DNA of 64,000 nucleotides. Source: Scleropages formosus (taxonomy: Eukaryota > Chordata > Actinopteri > Osteoglossiformes > Osteoglossidae). A program made the translations under genes and the position numbers. The first letter of the stretch is position 1, and every line of letters begins with the position of its first letter. Below, in pieces: positions 1 through 13,281 of this stretch. Location: positions 38,893,638-38,957,637 of the forward strand of contig NC_041806.1 in NCBI RefSeq assembly GCF_900964775.1. The letters run 5' to 3'. Under the pieces are notes generated by a model. The model saw only the letters and a list, made by a program, of their open reading frames with translations. It made no database searches and was not told where the DNA came from.

Positions 1-484
1 TTTTCCTTTTGACGGTTAGATTGAGCAGATACTGTTTTTCTTGGGTTTTTTTTTTCGTTTCTGAAATGGGTGATACTAATTCCACACATTCCGCACCTCC
101 GGGCAGCTCTGATACTAGTTATTCACTGGGATACTGGTCAGAGTTAAAGTCTTGATGCGTGAATAAGCATTAAACTTCACTAAAAGATTTTGGGACTAGC
201 CAATGGACAGAGACTGAAATTTACAGGTATTTTCATACAGTGTAAAACATTCAAGGTTTCTCTATAAGAACAGACCAGGAACAGCTTCCTTGTAGTGAAT
301 GTTGTAGTCATTCTCCAAAGTATGTTGACTGTGGATGGCTCCTGAAGTCAGAATTTTAATTAATTTGCATATTAGGATAATAAAACAGCATGGAAGACAA
401 CCTCGTTGAATGATTGCACTGACGAACAAATTTTTCTGCAAAAAAAATGATAAAAAGACTATGTTCCACGCAGTATTTTACATT
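1..484. other. intergenic, no gene seen
   Basis: AT-rich DNA with no plausible coding stretch. It lies beyond the most distal candidate polyadenylation signal of tent5a, so it is probably downstream flank of that gene. Confidence 0.5.
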
Positions 485-2854
485 TTTATTGTAATAAAAT
501 TATGCAAAAACCTTTTGGAAAGAACAGTTTTGAAAATGTATGAGTAACAATTTTGGTAACAAAAGCTGACATTCATTGTGGTTTGTATTTATTATTTTCT
601 TACACTGAAAAAGTAATATGCGTCATCCCCAAAAAGTTATTTTCTATAAATTGTTTTAACCTCAAAAAAATGATGAGGACTTCACCATGTGCAATGTGAT
701 GTGAAAGCAGTATTACTTACATGTACTGTATTTACAGAAAGGGTAAATATAAAAATACACATACAACTCTTTCAGTACCGGAATTAAGATGCAAAAAATA
801 CAAAGTGACACAGACAACATCAGCGACAGATGCATCACTGAGACCTCTTTTTATCATTGCTACTTGACAGCACATCCTCCTCGGGGTTAAAAGAAGGGTT
901 TATGGGGATAAAATATCTCCTATGTGTGCAAAAACCGAGAAGAAACTACAAGCCGAAACCATAGCGGAAGAGGTAGGTAGAAACCACTGACGGAGAAAAA
1001 GGTCACATCTACTGAACTCAAGTCCTAGATGCAGAAATCCAAAACTTCACTGCAGACATAATTCTAATCACAGACAGCTTGCCTGACCTCTGACATTGCC
1101 CTTACACAGCCCACTTAATCCCTCCATGAACTCACACAGCCCACCTGACCTGCATCCTCCTTCACACTGCCTACCTGTAGTCAGGGTGTCTCTGAAAGGT
1201 CCTAGTCCTCCTCTACTTTAAGGCACCTAAATGGTAAATAAAATTCTCTTCCCTTTCAACTAGAGCCAATGTCCTGGCACAATATATAGTGTAAAGCAGG
1301 TTAAAAAGTACTATGCATTTGGGAAATTCAGAAATGAGCCTTGCCCAGAGTCAAGTTGCTGCCTGTTAGCCAAACCAGAAGTCTGAGCTGAGCTCTTCCC
1401 TCAGCTGTGGCTTTTCACAACTCCCTCTCAACACTCCAGAAAAGTGTGCAGGGCAATGCAGGCAAGTGTCAAAGCAGGGCCAGTTACCCGAGCGCTGAGG
1501 TTAGCCTGCAAGCTGAATTGATCAAGAGCTGTGAAAGCCACAGAGGAACTAGGGACCCTGGAGCAAACAGTGTGCTGAGCCACAACAGGAGACAGTTTCC
1601 TCTCTTTTCCTGCCCTCCCACTCATGAGGTAACCGAAACGGAGAAGTGCAAGAAGCTTTTCCATCTGCGCAGGACAGCAAAGGGAACTGATGAACTGTGG
1701 TTGACAGTTTACTGTAGGACAGGTTGACCTCCTCTTTGTACTGTTTACATCTCGTTTCTCCCTCTTGTTGCATATGACGAAATGCTTGTGACAATATTTA
1801 AGCTCTTGACAGATCCTGTCATCAGAGCCCTCGCAGGCCTTCACGCTATACGAACTTCCCATCACAGGGACCGAACTGTGAGCCACACAAAAGCACCAAA
1901 CATTAACTGGAAAATTCAGCATTTTCCCTGACATATTCACATGCTTTAGGTCTCCATAGTCTTGTGCCCCACAAATATACAGTATACATTTAAAAAAAAA
2001 AAAAAAAAAAAAAACCAACAACAAAAAAAACATTGGGTTTATTCACAAATATAGATGAGTAGCTATTTGTTTCTTTGTAGCAGGCAATAGGCACTTCAGA
2101 CACACAAATATAGAAATATTTTTGTCCAAACATTGGGTACTTAAAATTAACCTTTGGTCTGTAAACACTGAAAATATTTTTTCTGCCCATTATAGCTGAC
2201 AACACAAACAAACCCTAAATTCTGCATGTCAAAAAATTATATGAATACGATAGCTTGAAACAGGACAGCTCAGCTGCATTAGCAGTCTATTCCACCTGCT
2301 TTCCTGTGTTGTATTCGCTCTTGCTGTCATGTTCTGTCCAGTCTGCCCTCGCTATCACACTATTCCTCTTCACATGTGAAAATCTTAACCACACATCAGC
2401 CATAGTTTACATAATAACCAAAACGGCAGTCCCTTCGTCTCCTTGACCTGCGTTAATACTTTTTCTCACAGATGCGTGAAGCCATGCATATCAGCCTGTG
2501 ATCAGGCTACTGTCCAGGTTCTACTTTTGACCTGTCCATCAGCGTGATCAGTCTGGGACATTGATTGGTCTGGGTGTCTGGTGGGAAGCCTGGTGGAGCT
2601 CAAAAGCAGGTCTCCAGCAGGTCTTTCTGCACAAAGCAGGACGGGAGCTTCAGACGCAGGCCTCTCTCGGGCCTTCCCAGAGCTGAGTGTTGCCCTGTTT
2701 CGAACCACATACTGAACGCACCATGCAAACATCTGAAGTCTTTGCACAAAGTGGACAGAAATGTCTGGTTCCCACTAAAAACTTGTCAACCCCTGTCCGG
2801 CTGGACTCTGGTGTACCTGCAGGGCCTTTTCTCCCCTGAGTGGAAGCTGCTTGC
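485..2854 (-). other. tent5a: probable tent5a 3' UTR
   Basis: About 2.4 kb without coding sequence follows the tent5a stop codon on the minus strand. AATAAA signals in minus orientation lie at 2038-2043 and 485-490, so a short and a long UTR form are possible. Mammalian TENT5A also has a long 3' UTR. A 20-plus A run (about 1991-2013, plus strand) and short ORFs inside have no coding character. The true end is not visible from sequence alone. Confidence 0.5.
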
Positions 2855-4870
2855 TCAGTTGCAGGGCAGCCAGGTAGAGTAGGCGTACTGATGGCAGGGG
2901 AAGACAGGTTGCACCTGGGCAATGTAGTAGTTGCTGAAGTTCGCATCAGCCACGTAGGGGGCCGGCTGGTAGTAGCAGGTGACGTTGGCCACATTTGGGA
3001 TGACGTTCTGCTCAGCGAGAACGCGCAGGGCCAGCGCAGTGATGAGGCCGAGAGTCTGCCGCCGTTCGTGCCCCATCAGGCACACGGTGCTCTCATTCAC
3101 CACGTCATGCAGCGTCATTAGGTAGTCGTACTTGCGATCCTCCAGGCCCACAAAGTGGTTCTGCAGATAAGACTCGAGCTTGCGGCGCTGCTCGCCGATG
3201 TCAGGGAAGTCGATGAAGAAACGTGAGCACATATAGCGCTGCAGAGACTTCATCTCGGCTGTTGAGGCGGGCCGGAAGCCCCGAACCAGCAGGTGGCAGT
3301 ACTTGAGAAGGCCACCACCTCGGATCTCCTCAGGGTTGCGAGTGCAGATGACCTTGTTGCGCAGGTGGTCGAGGGCGGCGTGGAAGTCTCCGTAGACGCT
3401 CTCCCCGATGATGGTGGGGTGGAAGGTCTCCGACATGGGATTCTCGGAGCACTCGTAGAAGAGGAGCAGCGAATCTAGCTTGATTTGGAATGAATCCACG
3501 CTGAATTCAAACTGTCGTCGGAGCGAGTCCACAAACTTGAGCTCTACGTTTTTGCCTCGGTTGTTGGAAAGCGAGATGAGGCTCCACCGGTCTGTGTCAT
3601 TGCAAACCTTCACCATCTTCTGCACATACGCCTCCTTCAGGGCCAAGTGAAACAGACACATCGCAGTTATTTTCATCATCTTCATCTCAAGATTTACTCT
3701 CTGAATTGTTCTGTACTCTCATCTTTATCTACAACCACTTTACCCTGGGGTGTCAACAGCACACACTACTCTTACTTTGCTTGGAATGAAAACTTTTCCA
3801 CCTGGAAAAGTGAACCTCTGAATAAAATTAAGAGACCTCAAAATATCATTTACTTAGTGTATAAAGAGCAGTGTTTACTGGGTGTGTAATCAACATCTGT
3901 AGCACAGTGGAACCACGGATATATGATTCATAGGGAGTAAGCAGCTAGAAGACGACTATCACAAAGGTTTCAAACATGATAAAGTGCAGGAATAAACAGG
4001 TGGAATACAGATACACAAATTACAAAACAGATAAATTATTACAACCCTGTGCAAGTGAACTGTCTTCAGAAACAGATTATTGCTGTCCAGAGAGAGAAAA
4101 TTTGATATCATAAGGGGAACACTCATGAACGCGGAACTGCAGTTTGACCGGATTAAGATAATCCTCTTACCGCAGAAACCAAAAAGTTTACTATTAGCAT
4201 ACATATCCTTCATCATGTCTTTTTTACAACTAGCAACTTGTCTTGTCTTGACTTGACACGGTTAGCAAATCGACTGAGTGGCGCACAATCGTGAACAAAC
4301 ACACACAGTAACTTAAGTAACAGCCAGGGGCGCATTTTGCCCGTTATTACGGTCCCTGGAGGTGAATAAAAGGTGTATTAACTTAATTAAGACAGTGCAA
4401 CAAGTAAAAGCCTGAGGTGTGAAGAGATGGACAAGCGGTACCTTTAAGGTCAACGGCGTGATCTTCTCCTTGTTGACCCCCTCGGGCAGGAAGTCCAGCA
4501 GGCAGTCCAGCACCAGGTCCTTCACCGTCTTGAACTCCGCTTCGCCCCGGAGGTCCGCGCAGAAGATCAGGTCCAGGTCCTTGTAGCCCATACCGCTGTC
4601 CTCGTGCAGCACGTGGCTCGCGGCGGAGCCGTTGAGGCGCACCTCGCGCACCGCCACCCGCCGTTCCTCCATCCGGCTCCTAACGGCCCGCACGATCTGA
4701 CGCGGCCGCATTTCGAGCGTGGGGAAGTTGCCGCGGCCGTGGATGGGGATGGTCTCCGCCAGCACGCGGTCCAGGCGCCTCACCTGCTCCCAGCTCAGCA
4801 CGCACACGTGGCTCGCGTCGCCCGCGCCGGGCTTGTCCCCGCTCGCGCCGACGCCGCTGCCCTCGGCCAT
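2855..4870 (-). CDS. tent5a: terminal nucleotidyltransferase 5A (FAM46A)
   Basis: Non-canonical poly(A) polymerase that lengthens mRNA tails in the cytoplasm; in mammals it acts on secreted-protein and collagen mRNAs. Two coding exons: 4870-4442 (143 codons, donor GT at 4441-4440) and 3634-2855, joined in phase 0 between Lys143 and Glu144, giving 402 residues. The nucleotidyltransferase signature is intact: Gly81-Ser82 and the catalytic Asp98/Asp100 of YKDLDLIF. The C-terminus ends in STWLPCN, with [12 protein letters not shown] before it, as in vertebrate TENT5A and unlike my recollection of the B and C paralogues. The N-terminus is short and lacks the Gly/Asp-rich repeats of mammalian TENT5A. 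The start codon has A at -3 and G at +4. A noncoding exon probably lies upstream near 5711-5800. Teleosts may have two copies; I cannot tell which this is. Confidence 0.95.
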
Positions 4871-5560
4871 CCTGGAGTGGAGGCGCGCGCCGCGACGAGA
4901 CGGGACGAGACGAGACGAGACGGAGGCGCGAAACTGGGGCGCGCGAGCTCTTATCCCTTACCGCTTTCTCTTTCCCTCATAAAAAACAGTAATTATACGG
5001 CCGCCGTGTCTCACAAACATGCGTCTGCGTTAACGCGCGTACTTTTCAAGATAAGTGCGCAGTCCGTACTGTGCTACGGCTTCTTCTCAGGAAACGACAC
5101 AACTTGGCGTTTGCAGAGTTGTCGAAGTTGCGCCTCTTTAACGACTGCTTCTGCTGCCCTCTTCAGTGCTTCGCACGAGGAGAAGGGCAGGCTGTGGCTT
5201 CTGCAGTGCTTTCTTTCGCTTCCTTATCTGCGACGGGGTGAGACGTTCCACAGGTGTCCTCAGCCGCGCGTCTCTTCAGCCCTCGGCGGCCCCCCTAGGA
5301 CCTAGGTCCGGCGGCTGTGCCCGCTGTGCGCCTCCATGGTCCGGCGGCTCGCCTGTCACTGGCACCCAACAGCAGCTGGCACGTCCCTGTCCCCTGGGCT
5401 CCTCTTGCTCGGTCACTCACTGCTCGCTTCTCCCAGCCCGCATTCTCTTACTCGTCCCCCAGGACGCAATGACAGCCAGCGCACCTCTGGATACAAACTC
5501 ACATGATGCGTGCGGTACTTGTTGTTTTAATCTCACCTATCAAAATAGGAGTTAAGAGAA
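4440..5560 (-). promoter_or_regulatory. GC-rich island over tent5a coding exon 1 and upstream intron
   Basis: GC and CpG density rises sharply over the first coding exon and its upstream flank. A probable splice acceptor (CCTCCACTCCAG) abuts the start codon at about 4872, placing the ATG at the beginning of an internal exon. Just upstream the minus strand carries a short pyrimidine-rich TCTCG repeat (4894-4922). Confidence 0.5.
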
Positions 5561-5710
5561 TACTAAGTGTTTGTTTTGTGTTTTTTAATCTGAGGACGGA
5601 CAAAATTTCGTTATATTATTAACTGCTTCAGTTTACACTCGATGGAAAAAAAATAACAATTACCTGCTCCTTACGTTTTCTGACAGCTTTCCTTACTCGC
5701 GGAAACTTAC

Positions 5711-5860
5711 ATCTCGTCGATCCGACTCGACGGACGCTGGAGGAGTTCTGACAGGTTTTGCGCCTGTTCTCGGGACGCCTGGCAGAGTGTGGTAGATTGA
5801 CAGCTCTTTCGGCCAATCAAAACCTCGGACAGATACGAGGACACGCCCCCCTTGGCACAC
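5711..5860 (-). promoter_or_regulatory. tent5a: probable tent5a promoter and noncoding first exon
   Basis: Reading the minus strand, a GC box (GGGGGGCGTGTCC, near 5845) is followed by an inverted CCAAT box (GATTGG, near 5815) and about 90 bases later by a strong splice donor, GAT|GTAAGT, with the exon ending at 5711. Human TENT5A also starts with a noncoding exon. The transcription start is not fixed by the sequence. Confidence 0.45.
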
Positions 5861-7487
5861 CTACGCAGGCTGCTTAGTAAAATTAAGGTACGGTACAGGT
5901 AACATTATACAGTATGGGTAATATTTAACTAATTTGTAATAAAAATCCTGCAGTGCTGTAAATCTTTTTAGAGTCCATCACGCCAACATGTGTTTAAGTA
6001 ATTTGAAGTAGGAATTAAACTGATTATTGTAGATTATTGTGGTTTTGTTATCATGGTATACAATACTGTAACTCACTACCTGACTGTCATATTCAAATTA
6101 GTATTTGTACATTTCATGTTGCAGATACAGAGCAATGTTCCTGGACATTTGGGTGATTCCGCTAGTAATCTGACTGAATCAATCTTGAGGCTGCAGTAAT
6201 GCAGTTGGGTCGGATAGAGTAAATCAGTGCTGTGGTGACTCCTGAGCACTTGGACACTCAGGCACACCGAGTTCCATGATGCGCTACATGCTTATTTTCA
6301 CACATGCAAACCGGGAGAGTGGAGCTGAGGAGCTCATAGAGGCAAGAAATTTTTTTTTTTTTTTTTTCTGTTGAGGGATCGCTACGAGCGCTACCTTATT
6401 CATACCATCCATAGAAAATGCTCGGGTTAGTCTTTGAATGTGAGCTCTCGCAAGTCTTCCTTTTCGCAGCAGGCAAAGCTTGCTTCTGAAAAACAAAAAG
6501 ATTAGCAGACGGTGTGTATAAATGATATTTCCACAATTAACTGCATTCTGTGTAACCTCAACTTCAGGGAGTACTGGTCAGTGTATTGCATCAGAAGTGC
6601 CTTTTGTTAAATTTTCTACTCTTTCATTTACATACGACTACATTTACATGTTACGTGTTGTATTTTATGGCAGGAAAGAGAGGGATGAGTTGTCATGGGT
6701 CGTGAAAGAAACTTGAGGAGGTGCATATTTGAAAGAATTTGGCCTGGGAAAGTAGCAATGTGGCAGTGTCGCCCTGCTTTTCCTGTGTTTCCCCCAACAA
6801 TACTGCTGAAAGACAGTGTCAGGGCGGGCCATGTGTCACCCAGAATCCATCACTGAGCGGTACTCGCAAAGCCTTGCGTCACTGCAGCTCGTAGCCCCAT
6901 AAACCCAGATTATTGTAGATTACCCACTTCACCGTGACACTCTTTAATCCCACAGGGGAAGAGTATAATTTACAGTGCATTTCACTGTTCTGTACACACA
7001 GCATGTACTCCACACCGCCCTGTTCCTCTTTACACACCAGTCGGCCGGAGCCGTTTCTGTATTTATCAATACTCTATAAATTACCTTTATCAATCTCCTG
7101 TTTTTAGACTGCTTTCTGAAAATATGGTGTTCTTGTCCTTGAAACATTTTAGCTTTTCACAAAAACACTGAATTGCTCATACTGTGCTGTGTTTCCAGTG
7201 ACTTGTGTAGTTCTCGATTTGCTGCCATGAAGAAAGGGCGTTGGCCATTTTGGGCCAAACTGACAGACTGAAAAGAATTATTTGCAGTGTTTATCTGTCC
7301 TCAGTAATCTGGCATTCGTGGAAGTCTGCAACCTGTGGCTCGTGACAGAGGCTGCAATAGTTGAACGCTTACCCTCGTGCAAACTGGGAATTAAGTAAAT
7401 TAACAGTCTGTTAATGTTTTAAATTAAGGACTGGAATTCCCATCTCTGTGTGGATTTGTGTCACTAAATTGCTCATAGTGTGTGAAT
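5861..7487. other. intergenic, no gene seen
   Basis: Unique-looking, mildly AT-rich DNA with one homopolymer (T run near 6351-6367). The short ORFs have no recognisable protein content. Confidence 0.5.
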
Positions 7488-7632
7488 GCATGTGTGACTC
7501 CCCCTGCGATGGACTGGAATCCTGTCCAGGATATATCCCCAAGCCTTGTCACCGACTTGTTCTGGGATAGGCTCCAGTCCATGAGGATCCTGACCTCAGC
7601 AAGCAGTTAATAAAAATGAATGGATGGATCAT
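7488..7632 (+). repeat. degraded dispersed repeat ending in GGATAGGCTCC / ATGGATGG
   Basis: Contains GCGATGGACTGG, GGGATAGGCTCCAG and the tail AATGAATGGATGG, an arrangement seen in many teleost interspersed repeats. It is diverged and has no clear end duplications. Confidence 0.6.
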
Positions 7633-10360
7633 GCATATCCTGCTGTTAAAAGTGACTGCTGAATAAATATATACATATTAAATATTACTGATTAAATAAG
7701 ATTCTGATTTGACATATATGTCTTTTCATTATGAAACTCATTTTTATGGCCATTGAGAATAATAGCTTTAGGCCCTGTGAAAAGTACCCTGGATATTTGG
7801 CACTCTGAAGCTCAAGTAGCTTGTGGTTCTGGCTGCCAGATAGGCAGATAGGACATCAAACTGCCACATCACGTCTCATCAGGCTGAATGTCCCCATGTG
7901 GAAGTCCTTCCCCAGCCAAGTTCTCTTTCTGTAGCCTCTGCTTTTGATTCCATAACAGTTTCACTGCTTGAGCTCTGGAGCATAATGTAAAGAAGTGGAA
8001 AGTCTGAATTCCTGAAATTTCCAACAGCTGGACAACATCTGTATTAATTCTGTAGCATTCTCATAACTGATCTGTCAACTCACTTATAAAGCCATTGCAA
8101 TTTTAGATGTTTAAGAAATAGAAAAAATAGAAAGTAGCATAAAAGTATTAAAAAATGTGTCTGCTTAGACAGCCCCACATGGTCTAGAATGTCAAAAAGA
8201 CAATGTAGTGAATAACCGATTTTGCAGAGCCAAGAGGAAAATTTTCCCACTTAAAAGTAAAATGAAAACATCAAGACTCCTGCAGCATAACCTTGCTACC
8301 CACAATGACCGCAAACAGCACTGAGACAAATAAAAAAACCCTTGGAATATTTTCTGAAGCAAATCCATGTCTTTGTTTCCTACACAAAATGAGCTTGTTA
8401 CGATCCATATAGACACAATGCTTACTAATGTACTCTTTTTACATATTTATGATTTACACTCTACTTATATGCGTTTGTATTATATGGTTTGTACCAGGTA
8501 CAATCAGGAACAAAACAACAACTAAACCAGTGAACAGTACCAATGCTGGAACATATCAGACACATATAAAAATATAATACCTGGAATCGGTAATCTTATG
8601 AAAACATATGATGAACATCATCTCAGGTTCAACTGGTGAAACGGAAAGACTTTTCCAACAAAAAAGCGTTGTGTTTAGTGAGTTACTGCTCATTGTATTC
8701 TCTTCTGCATCAGTAATATGCTTTCCTTACTCTTTTTCTGTATTGTGTGTTTGCAGATGAGGAAACTAGCAATACGTACTTTAAGGGATTGATGAGACGC
8801 CTGTTACTAGCATTAAGTTATGGTTAACCAAGTAATATTATCATGAAAAAAAATTTCTGTTTGTGGTTTGGTTCATTGAGGTTTGGCAGAATAAATTCAA
8901 AGGTGACAGTGTTTCTGCTAAGCTTCTTGCTATCTTCTGTTCTTGATCCCTGCAGCAAGAATAAACAGTGTTAGCTGCATGACACCAAGACAATGCATTT
9001 TTTGATGTTCTGCTTGTTAATCATGCATCATATTTAAATGTCTGCATGCCATATTCAAACCTATCTTGATCGCTGAGCTGGAGAAGGAAGAGTCAAGTTA
9101 CTTTGCACAGTCACAGAGGCCTGCAGTCTTTGCATGGCCTTTTCAGCGCTGTGTGAACTGTGCTACGTATGGACACTGTCAGTCGAGTGTTTTTAAAATT
9201 ATCCTCGCCAGCTACTGTATGCACTCCGTCCCAAGGTGAACCAGGGAGAAGAGGGGATCTGATGTCGTGCCAAGCCAAGGGGTGATCAGAGCCAAGAGCA
9301 GCAGACCTTTTTCCTCCTTACCCTTCCAGATGGGGAGATTTTAAAGGGGGAGTGAAGGGCTAAGGGGGGTGTCTTCCAGCTTCTTGAAGCGGCAGCCCGT
9401 GAACGTTGAAGAATTCCTGGCCTCGTGATCTATAGTAAAGAAGACTGCAAGTATTCCGTGTCATTAGGTGTGATAGGGTTTATGAGCGGCATTATGGAGG
9501 CCTGATAGCCTCGGTGCATACTGGGAGATTGGTCGATAGAGCACCTGCTCTCCCTTTTTTCTCTCATCTCAGCACTGTTCATCTCCCTAGGTCAACATGG
9601 GACAAAAAGATAAATCCGGGGTACAATTGGTGAGATAGCAGTTAACTGGAATTCCACAGGGAATCTTCCCCCATGGAATGAGTGTCCCCTTTGAAGCTCC
9701 ATGATTTGCGCCTACATTGTCACTGGCACAGAGTACCACTGGAGGACCACGCCAAGCTTTAATGCAAAATGCAGGTAAAGTCATCTCCTCTTTCACTAAG
9801 CAACAGGCACAGCAATTTTTTCTGAGTCAAAACAGATGATCTCACACGTCAGTCCCATTCATTTTCAAAAGAATAAAATACACTTAAAGGATATAAAAGC
9901 CACACCAACCCCTACAGCATCCAAGTTATGCAATCTGGAAACACCTAAAATGGCAATAATAGTGTTTTTTTATTAGGCTTAATTGGGTCATCCTGTCTGG
10001 GGGGAAATCCATCCTAAAAAACTTTCTGTGTGAGGGCAACGTTGCTAAGGAACATGGTGGCATGCCATGCCGGAGTGTATATTTTTCGTTTTGACCAGAA
10101 GCCGAGGAGAACGACCAGGGTCTCATTAGCACACGACAGTGCACGGAGGTCCAGCGCGGGGGCCCGTGTCAGAATGGAATGTGCTCCTGCCCACATCCAG
10201 CGGGACAGCAGGAGCTAGTGTGCTTGTCAACAGGCGGCTCTGTCAAAGCACTTTGGCTGAGCAGCATCCAAAAAGGCAGGCGTTTGCGATGAAGAAGGCA
10301 GACACACACACGAGAGGCACTGCGTGGCAACCCTGTGGGCGAGTCGCTCACTTTACAGGG
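7633..10360. other. intergenic, repeat-poor, no gene seen
   Basis: Non-coding DNA of mixed composition between tent5a and the matrilin remnant. I see no gene and no young SINE. It may hold regulatory sequence, but nothing specific can be supported here. Confidence 0.45.
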
Positions 10361-10510
10361 GGCAGCTGGTAGCCTAGTGGCGAAAGCTGATGCCTTTAGC
10401 TGAAGAAGGTCGAAGAAGATACTTACCCTAAAATCAATGGGTAAATCATTGTAAGCAGCTCAACACTGCAAGTCGCTTTGGAGAAAAGCATAAGCTAAAT
10501 GAACAAACGC
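10361..10510 (+). repeat. tRNA-like SINE, family B (old copy)
   Basis: Begins GGCAGCTGGTAGCCTAGTGG and ends with the family tail GCTTTGGAGAAAAGC...GCTAAATGAACAAA. The middle is partly deleted. Confidence 0.7.
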
Positions 10511-13169
10511 ACAGAGTGCTTTTAAAGACGGTCATTGCAAAGTTAGCGAAACGGCAGTGACAGCTACTCTGCCTCACTTGCTGTGAACCCAGCAGGGCTC
10601 TGCCCGATGTCGGCAGCAGAGGAAAATGATGAATGCTGGCATTTTGTCCAAGTTTCAGATCTCCTGTAAACAACTATGAAAGAGGATTTGTCTTGCACTC
10701 TGAAAAAGAAAATGACAGGTTTGTGTTTACATACAGTACCGCCAAACAGGTTTGCATTCATTATGCACTACAAACAAGCGTGTACAGAATGCAGCTACAG
10801 TTACTGCAGTCCAATCTGAGGGCTTCGGCAAAGTGTTACGTTGGGAATAAAACTTTTCTACACAGTCAAAAGTTTGAGTGCACTTGCGCTAAAGAAATGT
10901 GAAAGCAAGCAACCCACAAGCGTCCTACATATCCAGGAACTGCTGCGGGAGACATGACAGCTGATTTCTTGCTCGAACTTGTTAGCTGGATGCGTTTTAA
11001 GACGAGAAAAAGCTAGTTTCCAGCAAGCATGCTCAACTTTACTGGTACTGTTTATTTAAGTTACTGGGCCGAGAACAGCGACGTGAAAGGATGGTTCATG
11101 CAGCTACAGGAGTCGTGGTTAAACAACTCCACCTTTTGCAAATACAGCCACACAGCCATCTCCCAGATTTCGCTTAGTAACAGAGAATTTTCATTAAACC
11201 TGTAACAGGGTTGCGTTTACAAATCTAGAATGATCTCAGTGGGAGGTCTCTGCGAGGTGTAAAGGCGCACACACACCGCATTTGCCACAAAACCATGCGG
11301 GAGGATGTCACGGTATACGGACAGGAAGGCTCAAACATGCGCAGTCTGAGCGCACTGCCATTGAACCCTGGGCCCGGCCCCGTCCAAGCCCCGCAGCTTT
11401 GCCTTTGACCCTAATCATTTGCCGCAGCTGATGAGCAGCCATGTAATCCCAGCTAAACAGCTCCATGACCACCAAATGGGATTACCTGACTCTACGCCAC
11501 AAATAAGCTGTTAGCACAGCTTTCCTCCCACCCCACCCGTTTTTCTGCAGGGAATAAAAAACTTTGAGGAATTAGAAACAGGATGCTTTTGCCCGTAGCG
11601 AAAGCGACAGGTGTTAAAATGTCAGCGTTTGGAGTACTTTATCCCCGCAATACAAGGCATGGAGCTACATCCCCCTGGCAAAATGCAGCTTCTCTGAGAG
11701 GCAGTATCTGCCTCCCTCATCTCATGCACCGCGGTGCTAAGACAGTGCGAATCCTGCTGCTGATACAACACGGCTACAGCGAAGCCCACAGAGGACAACG
11801 GCAAATGGCACCGATCTGCTGCTTTATTCACCTTTGTAGCAGGAGTTTCTACAAGAGGATGAGGTCCAGCATTTATACATCTTGCCTTCTACCATCCGCC
11901 CACAGTTTACTGAGTCTACAAAAGAAGGTTTAGCTTTGTGCTTTTGCAGTCACAGTCAGGGCGTTTCTCCTGGAGCGGGTCTCAGTTTCAGATGCTAACA
12001 AAACGGCAGTTCCTGACATTTGAAAGCTGCAGCATAGATTGAGGAAGTGTTTTTTTATTATTATTATTTTTGTTGTAGAGGACTTCTGCAACCCTATTGT
12101 CGGGCTCCCTGTTCTCCAGCGTCCCTGCCGCAGGCATTTGGTGGCACGCGTCCCGGGGAGCATGTGACCACATCCAGCCCGTGATGCAAGCAATTAAGAG
12201 AGGCCGTGCAGTAGGAGTCGTGTGGTTCAACCTCAACCCAAATGAATTGTATCTGTCTGTCAGAATCCTGAGCTCGATTGTTAATATAATACTTATGATA
12301 AAAATGCAAGCGACGCTCCTAACATGGACACACGCGTAGAGAATTGCGCCATTTGTCCATATACAAGAAACATGGTGGACAAAATAAAGGAAGAGCAATA
12401 TGAAGGACACAGAGTTCTGAATCTGTCATAAATACACATGTAGCTGTACTTATGTGTCATATTAATCTGAATAAAAAAAAATGTGTCAGCTGTAAAAGCT
12501 GCGAAAGCACTGGCAAAAATGATTATCGCAATTTTCAGCGAAGAGAAACCTGAGAAACAATGGTTCCGACCGAGTTTATCGACAGGCACAGATGCACACT
12601 TAACAGGATACTTGCTCTAAACCACAAAACAACAGCCTTGAAAATTACCATGTAATTTGAATCAACGGCCCTGAGACCCAGTGTCAACAAAAACAGAGTG
12701 AACTTCATAAAGATTGTGATTATGGAAAGGCTGCCATTTGGAAACCACTTGCATGCAGAGCCAATGTGCAAAAACATGTTTTTCCTACATCTAGAGAGAG
12801 TGAGCCTACATTTGCCAGTTAGCAGATATTAAACACAGCGGTGAATCAGTAATGGAAAGGTTTCTTTTAGAACTCATTGCATTCAATAATTGCTCTGTAT
12901 GGCTGATAATGGCCTATGGTGCAAGCAGTTTCCTACCTTGTTCCTTTATTGAAGGACAATAGGACCCCCGACATGAACTCTAAATCAAATATGTTTGTTT
13001 CTATCCAGCATATATTGTAATACTTATTGCATTTTCAGATATATATTGAGAGTGTGAATATTACCAAGGGAATGGCTGAGGATGTGGCTTTTGCCCAGGT
13101 CAATGTCTTCATCCACAACTGCTGTATCACTAGTATACATAAAGTTTGCTCACTCACTCTCAATAGCCA
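10511..13169. other. intergenic, repeat-poor, no gene seen
   Basis: No coding exon recognised. A striking short feature is an inverted pair of TAATCC homeodomain-type sites (11443-11485), listed separately. The rest looks like ordinary non-coding DNA. Confidence 0.45.
11443..11485. promoter_or_regulatory. inverted pair of TAATCC sites, candidate enhancer core
   Basis: GTAATCCCA at 11443-11451 and its exact reverse complement TGGGATTAC at 11477-11485 are separated by 25 bases. TAATCC is the core bound by OTX/PITX/GSC-type homeodomains. There is no functional evidence beyond the motifs. Confidence 0.25.
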
Positions 13170-13262
13170 CTTGCCTGGATGCAGGATGACAGTGGTCCAG
13201 AACCCATCCAGAAAGCATAGGATGTGAGACAGGCTACAGCCTGGATGGGTTGCCAGATCATC
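13170..13262 (-). repeat. degraded dispersed repeat (GGATAGGCTCC family)
   Basis: A reverse-complement fragment with the pattern ggtccagaacccatccagaa followed by a 'gcctggatggg' block. It is related to the repeat at 7488 and strongly diverged. Confidence 0.45.
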
Positions 13263-13281
13263 ATATTTACCCATCTAAATA

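Noticed and set aside
2840-3478. Plus-strand ORFs opposite tent5a exon 2
   Set aside because: Antisense shadows of a well-conserved coding exon.
4604-5555. 233- and 129-codon plus-strand ORFs at the tent5a start
   Set aside because: GC-rich island with few stops in any frame; no domain, and antisense to the coding exon.
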